Position numbers and translations under genes: made by a program. A DNA stretch of 64,000 nt, taken from assembly GCF_007558725.1 (NCBI RefSeq), contig NZ_VLPL01000002.1, forward strand, positions 558,001 through 622,000, given 5' to 3'. The notes under the pieces are model-generated. The model saw only the letters and a program-made list of their open reading frames with translations. It made no database searches and was not told where the DNA came from. Below, piece by piece: positions 49,480-58,031 of the stretch. Position 1 is the first letter of the stretch. Every line of letters begins with the position of its first letter. This DNA comes from Fluviicola chungangensis. Lineage in GTDB: Bacteria; Bacteroidota; Bacteroidia; Flavobacteriales_D; Crocinitomicaceae.

Positions 49480-51750
49480 ATGAAGCAAACTATCTTATTG
49501 GTTGCACTCGCGTGCAGCTTTTTCGCCGGATCATCTCGTGCTCAGGGATTTTATGACCGCTCTACTGTCCAAAAAATTGAAATATTCTTCGGCTTTTCGA
49601 ATTGGGATGCTCAGCTGGATGCACTTGCTTCCACAACGGAAGATTATTTGCTCGCAGATTCTGTCCGGATCAACGGAACCACATTCGACAGTGTCGGGGT
49701 AAAATACAAGGGAAATAGTTCCTATAATGCAAACAACAACAAAAACCCGATCCATATCGAATTGGATTATGTACATGGAAGTTATGATTACCAGGGTTAT
49801 ACGGATATCAAACTCCAGAATGGCTACCAGGATCCTTCCATGATCCGGGAAGTGCTTTCCTATGCTGTTTTGGAGCAATACATGGATTGTCCGCAGGCAA
49901 ATTTTGCCAATGTGTACATCAACGGAACATTTCGGGGAGTTTACTCCAATGCTGAATCCATCAATGCGAAATTCAATGGAGATCATTATTATACTTCAGA
50001 TGGTTCATTCTTTAAATGCAATCCGGTTGGAGGAGCAGGTCCGGGTGCTGGAGTCAGCCCGGATTTAAAGTACCTGGGTTCCGATAGTTCGCTTTATAGC
50101 AACGGATACGAACTAAAGTCGGACTATGGATGGAACGACTTGGTGGATTTGACCAATACGCTAAACAATAACTTTTCAGCGATTGATTCCAAACTGGATG
50201 TTGATCGTGCTTTATGGATGCTTGCATTTAACAATGTGCTTGTTAACCTGGATTCTTATTCAGGAGCATTCAGACAAAACTACTACCTGTACAAGGATTT
50301 GAACGACCGGTTTATTCCGACAGTATGGGATTTGAACATGAGTTTTGCAGGTTTTCCCGGAGGTCCGGCTCAAGGTCAGTCGTACACAGCTACTACACTT
50401 GATCCGTTTTCAAACAGTACTTCCGCAAACCATCCCCTGATCCAGAAAATGATTGCAGATCCGATGTACAAGCGGATGTATATGGCGCACCTAAGAACAA
50501 TTGTCCAGGAAGTTTTTGCTTCGGCAGATTATGTAACTACTGCAAATGCATTGCGGACGACAATTGATGCTTCTGTTCAGGCTGACCCGTACAAGTTTTA
50601 TACGTATGCCCAATTCCAGAATGGACTGACGACTTCGGTAACGGGAGGCGGAGGGCCGGGTGGAGGAAGTTCCATTCCCGGAATTCAGCAGCTGATGGAT
50701 GCACGTGTAAGTTATTTTCAGTCGAATGCCGATTACACCCTTTCTGCCCCGTCGGTTACTGCGTATGCAGCAAGCAACAATTCTCCGGTATATGGAGAAA
50801 CAGTAACTATTACTGCGACGTGTAGCAATGAGACTGCGGTATTTCTCGGCTATCGATTAGAACATCCGTTGCGCTTTAACCGCGTTCAGATGTTTGATGA
50901 CGGGATGCACAATGACGGTGCAGCGGGCGACCACCTATATGGAGTGGATGTGGTGTTGAACGGAATTACCCTGGAATATTACATTTATGCAGAAAACGCC
51001 AGTGCAGGTATTTTTAGCCCTGCTCGTGCGGAACACGAATTTCATACACTGAATATCACCCTTGTTTTACCTGCAATAGGAGACATCCTGATCAATGAAC
51101 TGATGGCGGATAATGGTTCCACCGCATATGATTCAAACGGTGAAAACGACGATTGGGTTGAATTATACAATCATACCTCTGTAGCAAAAGACCTTTCCGG
51201 GCTGTACCTTTCCGATGATGTAACCAATTTAACCAAGTGGCAGATTCCATTGGGAACGGCAATCAATGCAAATGATGTGTTGATCATCTGGACGGATAAC
51301 GATTCGGAACAAAGCGGGTTACATGCCAATTTCAAACTAAGTGCTGCCGGTGAATCCGTAATTCTTTCAGACGGAAGTACGATTTATGACCAGGTCGATT
51401 TTGGCCAGCAGACACAGGACGTTTCCTATGAACGTTGTCCGGACGGAGGAACATTTACTTTTGCTGACCCGACATTCGATGCTTTGAACAATTGTGCTTT
51501 AGGACTGGACGAATTCACCGGCAGTTCAATACTGATTTATCCCAATCCAAGTAACGGTAATTTCACTATTCAAAGTGATGTGAACGCTGTTTATACGGTG
51601 TACGATTTATCGGGGAGATCTGTAACAAACGGTACCTTGGAAAATAAGGCGACGGTATTGGATGCACAGCAATGGCAGGCAGGAAATTACCTGGTACAGA
51701 TTCGTGACGAAAAAGGAAATACCAAAACTGTTCAGCTGATCAGGTATTAG
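49480..51750 (+). CDS. CotH-kinase/lamin-tail protein with T9SS type A tail
   Basis: A 756-residue secreted protein with signal peptide MKQTILLVALACSFFAGSSRAQ. Residues about 25-400 match CotH-type kinase-fold proteins (GVKYKGNSSYNANNNKNPIHIE, FANVYINGTFRGVYSNAESI, FIPTVWDLNMSFAGFPGG). In spore formers CotH phosphorylates coat proteins; the role in this phylum is unknown. A beta-sandwich (about 425-520) and a lamin-tail domain (ILINELMADNGST to SYERCPDGG, about 535-660) follow. The C-terminus is a T9SS type A sorting domain (IYPNPSNGNFTIQSD). It lies upstream of the DUF1800-DUF1501 pair. Confidence 0.87.
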   Translation: MKQTILLVALACSFFAGSSRAQGFYDRSTVQKIEIFFGFSNWDAQLDALASTTEDYLLADSVRINGTTFDSVGVKYKGNSSYNANNNKNPIHIELDYVHGSYDYQGYTDIKLQNGYQDPSMIREVLSYAVLEQYMDCPQANFANVYINGTFRGVYSNAESINAKFNGDHYYTSDGSFFKCNPVGGAGPGAGVSPDLKYLGSDSSLYSNGYELKSDYGWNDLVDLTNTLNNNFSAIDSKLDVDRALWMLAFNNVLVNLDSYSGAFRQNYYLYKDLNDRFIPTVWDLNMSFAGFPGGPAQGQSYTATTLDPFSNSTSANHPLIQKMIADPMYKRMYMAHLRTIVQEVFASADYVTTANALRTTIDASVQADPYKFYTYAQFQNGLTTSVTGGGGPGGGSSIPGIQQLMDARVSYFQSNADYTLSAPSVTAYAASNNSPVYGETVTITATCSNETAVFLGYRLEHPLRFNRVQMFDDGMHNDGAAGDHLYGVDVVLNGITLEYYIYAENASAGIFSPARAEHEFHTLNITLVLPAIGDILINELMADNGSTAYDSNGENDDWVELYNHTSVAKDLSGLYLSDDVTNLTKWQIPLGTAINANDVLIIWTDNDSEQSGLHANFKLSAAGESVILSDGSTIYDQVDFGQQTQDVSYERCPDGGTFTFADPTFDALNNCALGLDEFTGSSILIYPNPSNGNFTIQSDVNAVYTVYDLSGRSVTNGTLENKATVLDAQQWQAGNYLVQIRDEKGNTKTVQLIRY

Positions 51751-51885
51751 TATTAGGTTCGGGCAACTTTAATTGTTGAGATCTGTATCAATCCGGAATA
51801 AACTGGTTGAAAATTGAAAGATGCAAGATTCGGTTTGTCTGTTCCGGCTTTTTATATTACATTTCCTTCGCTAAAACGTACTATT

Positions 51886-53496
51886 ATGATTCCTGAAGAA
51901 AACGTACAGGAGCCCATTTCATTAAGTTTAACGCCTTATACAGGTACCTGGACAAAAGCAGAAGCTGCTCATTTGTTAAGAAGGACTATGTTTGGTGCAA
52001 CACTAACCCAGATTACACAGGCTGTAACAGACGGGATGAATGCAACTGTAGCTCAATTATTGACACTTCCAAGTGTTTCACCACCATTAGCTTTTCACCC
52101 GGACGAAGCTGTTACTGCCATTGGGTCCACCTGGATCAACGATGTGTATCCTGCAAGTCCCGGACCAACGAATAATGCACGCCTGTATTCACTGGGAGCC
52201 TGGTTCATGCAACGGATCAATCAACCGACAGTAAGTATCCAGGAAAAAATGTGCCTGTTCTGGGATAACCATTTCGGTGTAGACGGAACAAACGAAGCGA
52301 AAGCAGTTTATGGAATGCATGAAAAATACCGCTTGAATTGCCTTGGGAACTTCAAGCAACTGGTAAAAGACATGACAGTCGATCCCATGATGCTTTTGTT
52401 CTTAAACGGGGCAACGAATAACTTGTTCTCACCGAATGAGAATTATGCCCGTGAGTTGCTGGAACTATTTACGGTTGGAAAAGGTCCGCAAGTGGGGACC
52501 GGTGACTATTCCAATTATACGGAAGCGGATGTTGCTGCCGGAGCTAAGATTTTAACGGGGTGGACTGTAACCGATTTATACAGTACTTCTGCAAGCCAGC
52601 CATCCAGTGTGTTTTATCCGGTATTACACGATACATCCAGCAAGACATTGAGCTCATATTTTGGTTCGGCTGTCGTTCCGGATGCCGGGAATATGGAATA
52701 TGCAAACTATGTCGACATCATTTTCAGTCAGCCGGACATGGCGAAGTATTTGTGCCGTAAGATCTATCGCTGGTTTGTCAATTATGATTTAACACCGAGC
52801 GTAGAAAGTACGGTAATTGCAGATATGGCTTCGACACTGACTTCCAATAATTTCGAAGTGCTGCCTGTTATAGAACAACTCCTGAAAAGTGAACATTTTT
52901 ATGATATTTCCGTTCGTGGGGCTATCATCAAGAATCCGCTGGAGCTATTGTTTACCATGCTGAATGCATCCGGTTCGGTCCCGGGGTATTCGGTTCCGGT
53001 TAATTATGAAATTTACCTGAATCTCTACTATATGGCCCAGGTAATGGGAATGGAATACTTGCGGGCTCCAAGTGTAGGAGGCTGGACCGCATATTATCAG
53101 ACTCCGGCTTTCACCCGATTATGGGCCAATTCCAGCTTGTTGAAGCTCCGCTTTGATTTGGGAGCAATGATGACTGTTACCAACGGAATCGTGGTGAATG
53201 GAAACGCATTTAAGCTCAATGCTCTGAACTTCCTCGATAATTTGAGTTTGCCATCGAGCGCACCGCAGGTAATTGATGATATTTTGACGGTCTTTACCTG
53301 TAAAGGAGTTTCTGTTACTGAAAAAGTCGTTTTGAAATCCATTTTGACAAATGGCCAGCCTGATTTTGAGTGGACGATGCAATACAATGATTATATAGCC
53401 GATCCGGGAAATTCTACTTTGAGCGGACCAGTTCGTCAACGGGTTGAACTGGTACTTTATCGATTGTTCCAGTTGCCTGAATCACAAGTAATGTAA
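51886..53496 (+). CDS. DUF1800 domain protein
   Basis: A 536-residue protein. The ATG at 51886 gives MIPEENVQEPISLSLTPY followed at once by WTKAEAAHLLRRTMFGAT, the N-terminal signature of DUF1800; an alternative frame start 72 bases upstream is weaker. Further marks are MCLFWDNHFGVD near 130, NENYARELLELFTVG near 185 and the C-terminal RVELVLYRLFQLPESQVM. No signal peptide is evident. DUF1800 genes are regularly next to DUF1501 genes, as here, 21 bases apart. The function is unknown; a role in surface polysaccharide or protein handling is only speculated. Confidence 0.87.
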   Translation: MIPEENVQEPISLSLTPYTGTWTKAEAAHLLRRTMFGATLTQITQAVTDGMNATVAQLLTLPSVSPPLAFHPDEAVTAIGSTWINDVYPASPGPTNNARLYSLGAWFMQRINQPTVSIQEKMCLFWDNHFGVDGTNEAKAVYGMHEKYRLNCLGNFKQLVKDMTVDPMMLLFLNGATNNLFSPNENYARELLELFTVGKGPQVGTGDYSNYTEADVAAGAKILTGWTVTDLYSTSASQPSSVFYPVLHDTSSKTLSSYFGSAVVPDAGNMEYANYVDIIFSQPDMAKYLCRKIYRWFVNYDLTPSVESTVIADMASTLTSNNFEVLPVIEQLLKSEHFYDISVRGAIIKNPLELLFTMLNASGSVPGYSVPVNYEIYLNLYYMAQVMGMEYLRAPSVGGWTAYYQTPAFTRLWANSSLLKLRFDLGAMMTVTNGIVVNGNAFKLNALNFLDNLSLPSSAPQVIDDILTVFTCKGVSVTEKVVLKSILTNGQPDFEWTMQYNDYIADPGNSTLSGPVRQRVELVLYRLFQLPESQVM

Positions 53497-53517
53497 GTGT
53501 AACCAAAATCAGAAACT

Positions 53518-55071
53518 ATGAAAAGAAGAAATTTTGTCCAGTCGGTTGCACTTTCATCTATTGGAGCGCCACTGGTTTTAAAGAACTTTAAGTTTGGAGC
53601 TGTCACGGAGGACCTGTTCAAGACATCCAGATCCGCTGAAGACCGGGTTCTGGTCATTATTCGTTTGAATGGTGGAAATGACGGTTTAGGGACGCTTGTG
53701 CCTTTGGACCAATATGCCAATTTGGCCATTCAGCGACCGAATATCCTGATCCCGCAGAATCAGTTGCTTACGATCACGCCGACCATTGCTTTGCACCCGG
53801 CTATGTCTGGGATGAGAGACATGTTCAATAATGAGCGTTTGTCCATAATCCAAAATGTGGGATATCCGGAGCAGAACCGTTCACATTTCAGATCCATGGA
53901 TATCTGGACTTCCGGTATGCTGGACCCGAATGCAACGCGTGGCTGGTTGGGCAGATACCTGGACCAGGAGTTTCCAAACTTTCCGGATGATTATCCGAAC
54001 ACGGCAAATCCGGACCCGTTTGCGATCAGCATGGGATATGAAGTCTCTGCAACTTGCCAGGGACTGGCTGCAAATTTTTCTGTTGCCATCAATAACCCGT
54101 TTGACAGTTACAACCTGGTGGAAACGGGACAAGTAAACGATGGTACGTATTACGGTTCCCATATGGAATACTTATCGACCCTGATAGTTCAGGCAAATGC
54201 ATACGGAGCCCAGGTGAATGCTGCTGCAAATGCCGGGAACTCGCTTTCCACCATGTACGATCCGAACGATGAGATCTCGAAAAATTTAAAATACATTGCC
54301 CAGATGATTTCTGGCGGATTAAAGACGAAAATTTACATTGTCAATGTGAATGGGTTCGATACACACAATGCCCAGGTTGTTGACGGGGCTCCTGCAACGG
54401 GAGAACATGCCAATTTACTTTCGCGCGTATCAACAGCGATTGCGGCTTTTCAAAACGATTTGAGCCTATTGGGCCTTGAAAACCGGGTAGCGGGAATGAC
54501 TTTTTCCGAATTTGGAAGGCAAATTGCTTCCAACGCCAGTGATGGAACGGATCACGGGGATGCTGCGCCATTGTTCCTGTTCGGTTCCTGCATCAGCAGT
54601 GGGATAATCGGGCCGAACCCGGTTATTTCCGATACGATTGTTGATCAGGCGGGTGTCCCGATGCAAATTGACTTCAGAGACGTATACGCGTCCATTTTGA
54701 GGGATTGGTTTGAGGCAGATACGACCGAGATCCAGGGAATGTTCGAACAGACGATCAATTTTATCTCTGTTTTGGATTCCTGTAACCTTGGATTAGACGA
54801 AAACTCATTGGAAAACGATGTGTTGGTATTCCCGAATCCATGCGTGGACCAAACCACCCTGAAATTTAAATGTTCCGGTGAAAAAGTAACCATTCGAATT
54901 TACGATACAGCGGGAACGCTGATTCGTGAAGTGTGCTCGAAAGAGTTCCAGCCGGGCGAACATTTGGTTCCGATTGAGCTGGAGGGAACACCTTCAGGAA
55001 ACTACCTGGTGATGGTTCACAAGAATTCAGGAACGTTTACCAAGAAGTTCATCAAGCTGAAAAATATCTGA
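53518..55071 (+). CDS. DUF1501 protein (sulfatase-like fold) with T9SS tail
   Basis: A 517-residue exported protein. The N-terminus MKRRNFVQSVALSSIGAPLVL has an RR pair and hydrophobic stretch like a Tat signal. The DUF1501 domain (about 40-420) shows VLVIIRLNGGNDGLGTLVPL, LHPAMSGMRDMFNNERLSI, VNGFDTHNAQ and the metal-site-like FSEFGRQIASNASDGTDHGD. Residues 435-517 are a T9SS type A tail (VFPNPCVDQTTLKFKC). The DUF1800-DUF1501 pair is seen in many Bacteroidota and Planctomycetota. A very strong terminator follows six bases after the stop. Confidence 0.9.
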   Translation: MKRRNFVQSVALSSIGAPLVLKNFKFGAVTEDLFKTSRSAEDRVLVIIRLNGGNDGLGTLVPLDQYANLAIQRPNILIPQNQLLTITPTIALHPAMSGMRDMFNNERLSIIQNVGYPEQNRSHFRSMDIWTSGMLDPNATRGWLGRYLDQEFPNFPDDYPNTANPDPFAISMGYEVSATCQGLAANFSVAINNPFDSYNLVETGQVNDGTYYGSHMEYLSTLIVQANAYGAQVNAAANAGNSLSTMYDPNDEISKNLKYIAQMISGGLKTKIYIVNVNGFDTHNAQVVDGAPATGEHANLLSRVSTAIAAFQNDLSLLGLENRVAGMTFSEFGRQIASNASDGTDHGDAAPLFLFGSCISSGIIGPNPVISDTIVDQAGVPMQIDFRDVYASILRDWFEADTTEIQGMFEQTINFISVLDSCNLGLDENSLENDVLVFPNPCVDQTTLKFKCSGEKVTIRIYDTAGTLIREVCSKEFQPGEHLVPIELEGTPSGNYLVMVHKNSGTFTKKFIKLKNI

Positions 55072-55075
55072 TAAT

Positions 55076-55108
55076 AAAAAACCCCGGTAGTGAATACCGG
55101 GGTTTTTT
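55076..55108. terminator. Bidirectional intrinsic terminator
   Basis: A 14-bp stem: left arm 55076-55089 (six A then CCCCGGTA), right arm 55095-55108 (TACCGGGG then six T), loop GTGAA. The A and T tracts make it work for both the DUF1501 gene and the convergent DUF4412 gene. Confidence 0.92.
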
Positions 55109-55125
55109 ATTTGATGTTGGGAATA

Positions 55126-55785
55126 TTACATTCCTCCACCCATATTTTTCAAGTCTTCTTCCGTTACCACTGTATATTCTTCAGGGACTTTTAAACTGAA
55201 AATCTTTTTGTCTACTTTCTTCGTGAACTTGGTAGCAATAAAATGAATGGTCATCCCATTGTTTACAGTAGTGAATTCCAAAGGAACGCCATTGATATTA
55301 GCTCCTCCGAATTGTTGTTGACCAGCTAAAGAAGCTTTCAAATCCGTTGCAACCCACATGATCATTTCGTTTCCGTCCGCATCGCGTGTAATGGTTTTCG
55401 TACATTTATAACCAACGATCTCCTTCGTTTCAGAGGTTACTTCAACCTTAGGTGCATCGGCTGTTTCTTCTTTTTTCGCTTTTGATAATGAGGTCAATTC
55501 AGTAGCAGTCTTGTTTCCCATAATTTCCATCAACATCAAGCCTTTATCAGCTTTAACATCAGCCACGGTATTCATTTTCATAAAAGTACCCATTGTCATA
55601 TCGATTTTGGATTTGTTAGGTATGAAATACAATTCCATTGTTGATCCCTGCATCATCGGAAGTGCCATAGCCATGTCAGGATTGTCACTGGAGAAATCCA
55701 ATGAATAAGAGATTTGCCCTGTCGTTTGAGCTATAGAAGTTCCAACTACAGCCAAAAATAAAATTGATAATAGTAAATGTTTCAT
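55126..55785 (-). CDS. Exported DUF4412 protein
   Basis: A 219-residue protein from the ATG at 55785, which gives the signal peptide MKHLLLSILFLAVVGTSIAQ; the frame is open 12 codons upstream. The mature chain has the DUF4412 pattern: TGQISYSLDFSSDNPDMAMA, a central IVGYKCTKTITRDADGNEMIMWVATDL and a C-terminal KKIFSLKVPEEYTVV. It is Met-rich (MAMALPMMQGSTM, LMLMEIMG), which might reflect metal or oxidant contact, a speculation. Function of the family is unknown. It converges with the DUF1501 gene and stands alone. Confidence 0.8.
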   Translation of the reverse strand: MKHLLLSILFLAVVGTSIAQTTGQISYSLDFSSDNPDMAMALPMMQGSTMELYFIPNKSKIDMTMGTFMKMNTVADVKADKGLMLMEIMGNKTATELTSLSKAKKEETADAPKVEVTSETKEIVGYKCTKTITRDADGNEMIMWVATDLKASLAGQQQFGGANINGVPLEFTTVNNGMTIHFIATKFTKKVDKKIFSLKVPEEYTVVTEEDLKNMGGGM

Positions 55786-55908
55786 GTGTTTCTTTTTACA
55801 AAAATGGCATAAATCTTTCAACTTATATCACTATTCGTGTATTTCGTGAAATTTAATTTCCTATGGTTCAATGGTTCAAAATAGATGCTGTTTGAACTCT
55901 GCGCCGAT

Positions 55909-55922
55909 GCTAAAGCTTTAGC
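55909..55922. repeat. 14-bp perfect palindrome GCTAAAGCTTTAGC
   Basis: This lies just after the rseP stop and upstream of the DUF4412 gene. It has no T-run. It could be a weak terminator or a binding site; no evidence decides. Confidence 0.4.
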
Positions 55923-55943
55923 GCAAGCATTTTGAACATTTTT

Positions 55944-57281
55944 CTATCCCGTAATTGCTCCGATCAGATCTTTTCCGTTTGCATAAAGGATAAGCCCGAG
56001 TAATAAGAAGAACCCGACGTATTGCGCATATTCCATGAACTTTTGTCCAGGAGCACGACCGGTAATCATCTCATATAATAAGAACATCACATGGCCACCA
56101 TCCAGTGCAGGAATAGGAAGCAAGTTCATAATAGCAAGCATCATGGAAAGGAAAGCCGTTAATGTCCAGAATGCTTGCCAATTCCAGGTTGCGGGGAACA
56201 ATTTCCCGATAGATCCTACACCACCGACAGATTTCGCTCCTTTTGCCGTGGCAACATATTTGAATTGAGCCACATTCATGTACATGGTTCGAAGGCCTTT
56301 TCCGAATCCGGAGGTAAATGCTTCACCGAAAGAATAGTTCTGTGTATAAAAAGCACTGGTGTCGGTACTGATTTTTGGCTTTTGGAAATGAACACCCAAT
56401 ATTCCGTCTTGTCCGATGAATGCCTCTTTCTCCATTTCTTTTCCATCTCTCAAAATAGTAAGGTGTGCCTTTTTCCCTTTGCTATGGTATAATTGAGAGG
56501 TGAGCTGATCGCGAAATTCCAGATCCTGATCATTTATTTTTAGAAACCGGTCGTCTTTTTTCAAGCCAATCCGTTCTGCTGCGGATTTTGGATCAACACT
56601 ATCAACTGCCGACATGAAGTACCTGAAATCGAAGGTGTTTTTTTCAGCGCCGTTTTCCCACATTTTATTTCCAATGTCTTCAGGGAGCACAATCGTTTCC
56701 ATTTTCCCGTTTTGGTGTTTTACCTTGAAATGACGCATATTGAAGATCAGGATTTCTCCACCCAATTGCTGTAATTCATCCAGTTTCTTCCCATCAACGG
56801 CTAATACTTTATCTCCCTGCTGAAAACCGAATTGTTCCATATACGGATGAACGGCCATCCCATTAACCATTTTGGTTTGGTCGATTTTTTCTTCGCCCCA
56901 AACGGCCAATACCATGATGTAAAGCGCAAAACAAACGATCACGTTTACAATGATCCCACCCAACATGATAATCAAGCGCTGCCATGCCGGTTTTGAACGG
57001 AATTCCCACGGTTGTGGTGGTTGGGCCAGTTGTTCTTTGTCCATGGATTCATCTACCATCCCTGCGATTTTCACATAACCACCCAGCGGAATCCAGCCCA
57101 ATCCCCATTCCGTTTCACCGATCTTTTTCTTGAACACGGAAAAATAAGGGTTAAAGAACAAGTAGAATTTCTCCACCTTGGTATTGAACCATTTTGCAGG
57201 TAGATAATGCCCGAATTCATGTAATACGATTAAAAGTGAGAGTGATAAAATCAGCTGAGCTGCGCGAACCCAAAAATCCAT
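55944..57281 (-). CDS. rseP: RIP metalloprotease RseP (site-2 protease)
   Basis: A 445-residue intramembrane zinc protease. HEFGH at 21-25 in the first helix gives the zinc ligands and catalytic Glu, and LDGGHV near 395-400 gives the third ligand. Two PDZ-like domains lie between (FQQGDKVLAVDGKKL near 155, and AAERIGLKKDDRFLKINDQDL near 240). It cleaves anti-sigma factors or signal-peptide remnants in the membrane. A 58-bp tandem repeat and a TATATTTG box lie upstream, so its expression region is unusual. No anti-sigma gene is adjacent. Confidence 0.95.
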   Translation of the reverse strand: MDFWVRAAQLILSLSLLIVLHEFGHYLPAKWFNTKVEKFYLFFNPYFSVFKKKIGETEWGLGWIPLGGYVKIAGMVDESMDKEQLAQPPQPWEFRSKPAWQRLIIMLGGIIVNVIVCFALYIMVLAVWGEEKIDQTKMVNGMAVHPYMEQFGFQQGDKVLAVDGKKLDELQQLGGEILIFNMRHFKVKHQNGKMETIVLPEDIGNKMWENGAEKNTFDFRYFMSAVDSVDPKSAAERIGLKKDDRFLKINDQDLEFRDQLTSQLYHSKGKKAHLTILRDGKEMEKEAFIGQDGILGVHFQKPKISTDTSAFYTQNYSFGEAFTSGFGKGLRTMYMNVAQFKYVATAKGAKSVGGVGSIGKLFPATWNWQAFWTLTAFLSMMLAIMNLLPIPALDGGHVMFLLYEMITGRAPGQKFMEYAQYVGFFLLLGLILYANGKDLIGAITG

Positions 57282-57301
57282 AGTTTTTATTTAAAGTGGA
57301 A

Positions 57302-57309
57302 CAAATATA
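57302..57309 (-). promoter_or_regulatory. Candidate -7 element TATATTTG before rseP
   Basis: TATATTTG on the minus strand ends 20 bases before the rseP ATG, with the tandem repeat immediately upstream where a -33 box would lie. Confidence 0.45.
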
Positions 57310-57316
57310 AGAAAAA

Positions 57317-57481
57317 GCGAAGCTTTTGAAGACTAAATTACGACAAACGTCAGAGCGGAAGTAATTTGGGAGAAGCGAAGCTTTTGAAGACTAAATTACG
57401 ACAAACGTCAGAGCGGAAGTAATTTGGGAGAAGCGAAGCTTTTGAAGACTAAATTACGACAAACGTCAGAGCGGAAGTAAT
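57317..57481. repeat. 58-bp tandem direct repeat, 2.8 copies
   Basis: Three units begin at 57317, 57375 and 57433; the first two are complete and the third ends after 49 bases. The units are identical over the compared length. Each unit contains inverted arms AAATTAC and GTAATTT enclosing about 19 bases, so it can form a stem-loop. The array sits between rseP and the upstream minus-strand gene. Confidence 0.92.
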
Positions 57482-57490
57482 CCGGGGAAA

Positions 57491-57547
57491 GGCAATAGCA
57501 AAGAGGCAAGGACCATTAGTCCGTTGACCTCACTAATCACTATTGCC
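57491..57547. repeat. Inverted repeat GGCAATAG/CTATTGCC around a small hairpin
   Basis: Perfect 8-base outer arms (57491-57498 and 57540-57547) enclose an inner GGAC/GTCC hairpin. It is directly downstream of the 57560-57919 gene on the minus strand and may end its transcript. Confidence 0.4.
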
Positions 57548-57559
57548 TGATGCCTGAAA

Positions 57560-57919
57560 TCAGGGTTGTACATGTTTGGTAGAATAACCATGATGTTCAA
57601 AGTATTCCAAAATGGCTTCCTTCATAAAAGCCTGTTGTTCTTCTTCGCTTAAAGGAGGAAGTTCTTTCAGGAATTCGAAATGCGGCCAATTGTCCGCATC
57701 TCTTCCTTTGAAGGCATAATATCCGTAAGGTTCTAACAAGGTACAGATTGCAACGTGCATTAAATCTGTCTTCTCGTGTTTTTTAAATAATTTATATCCA
57801 ATGCCCAATTCCTCTACTCCAATCAAAAAAAGCATCGCCTGAAGGTCGATACCCGGCCCGAAAGTAGGCTCTAATTGTTTGGTGAGGTTTTGGTAACGTA
57901 ATTCCAATGCGTAATCCAT
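57560..57919 (-). CDS. Conserved hypothetical protein
   Basis: A 119-residue soluble acidic protein. It starts MDYALELRYQNLTKQLEPTFG and is mainly helical, with a central IGVEELGIGYKLFKKHEKTDL and a DADNWPHFEFLKELPP segment. No signal peptide, membrane helix or catalytic motif is visible. I do not recognise a named domain. It is probably cytoplasmic and monocistronic; the tandem repeat separates it from rseP. Confidence 0.68.
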   Translation of the reverse strand: MDYALELRYQNLTKQLEPTFGPGIDLQAMLFLIGVEELGIGYKLFKKHEKTDLMHVAICTLLEPYGYYAFKGRDADNWPHFEFLKELPPLSEEEQQAFMKEAILEYFEHHGYSTKHVQP

Positions 57920-57975
57920 AACTGTAAAATTACTGATTTAAGACGAATTGTCCTTTTGGGATTTTGGGATATTAA

Positions 57976-58031
57976 GACATTAAGATTTTAGGAAGGGGAT
58001 TAAAATCTTAAAATCCCGGAGTCTTAATGTC
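57976..58031 (-). terminator. Long AT-rich inverted repeat after the hydrolase-like gene
   Basis: The core stem TAAGATTTTA/TAAAATCTTA (57981-57990 with 58001-58010) is nested with GACATTAAG/CTTAATGTC (57976-57984 with 58023-58031). It begins right at the stop codon of the minus-strand gene at 58032. The low-complexity words are typical of flavobacterial intergenic DNA; a terminator role is plausible. Confidence 0.45.

Noticed and set aside
57317-57481. 58-bp tandem units considered as a CRISPR array
   Set aside because: The units are contiguous direct repeats with no unique spacers, and no cas genes are present.
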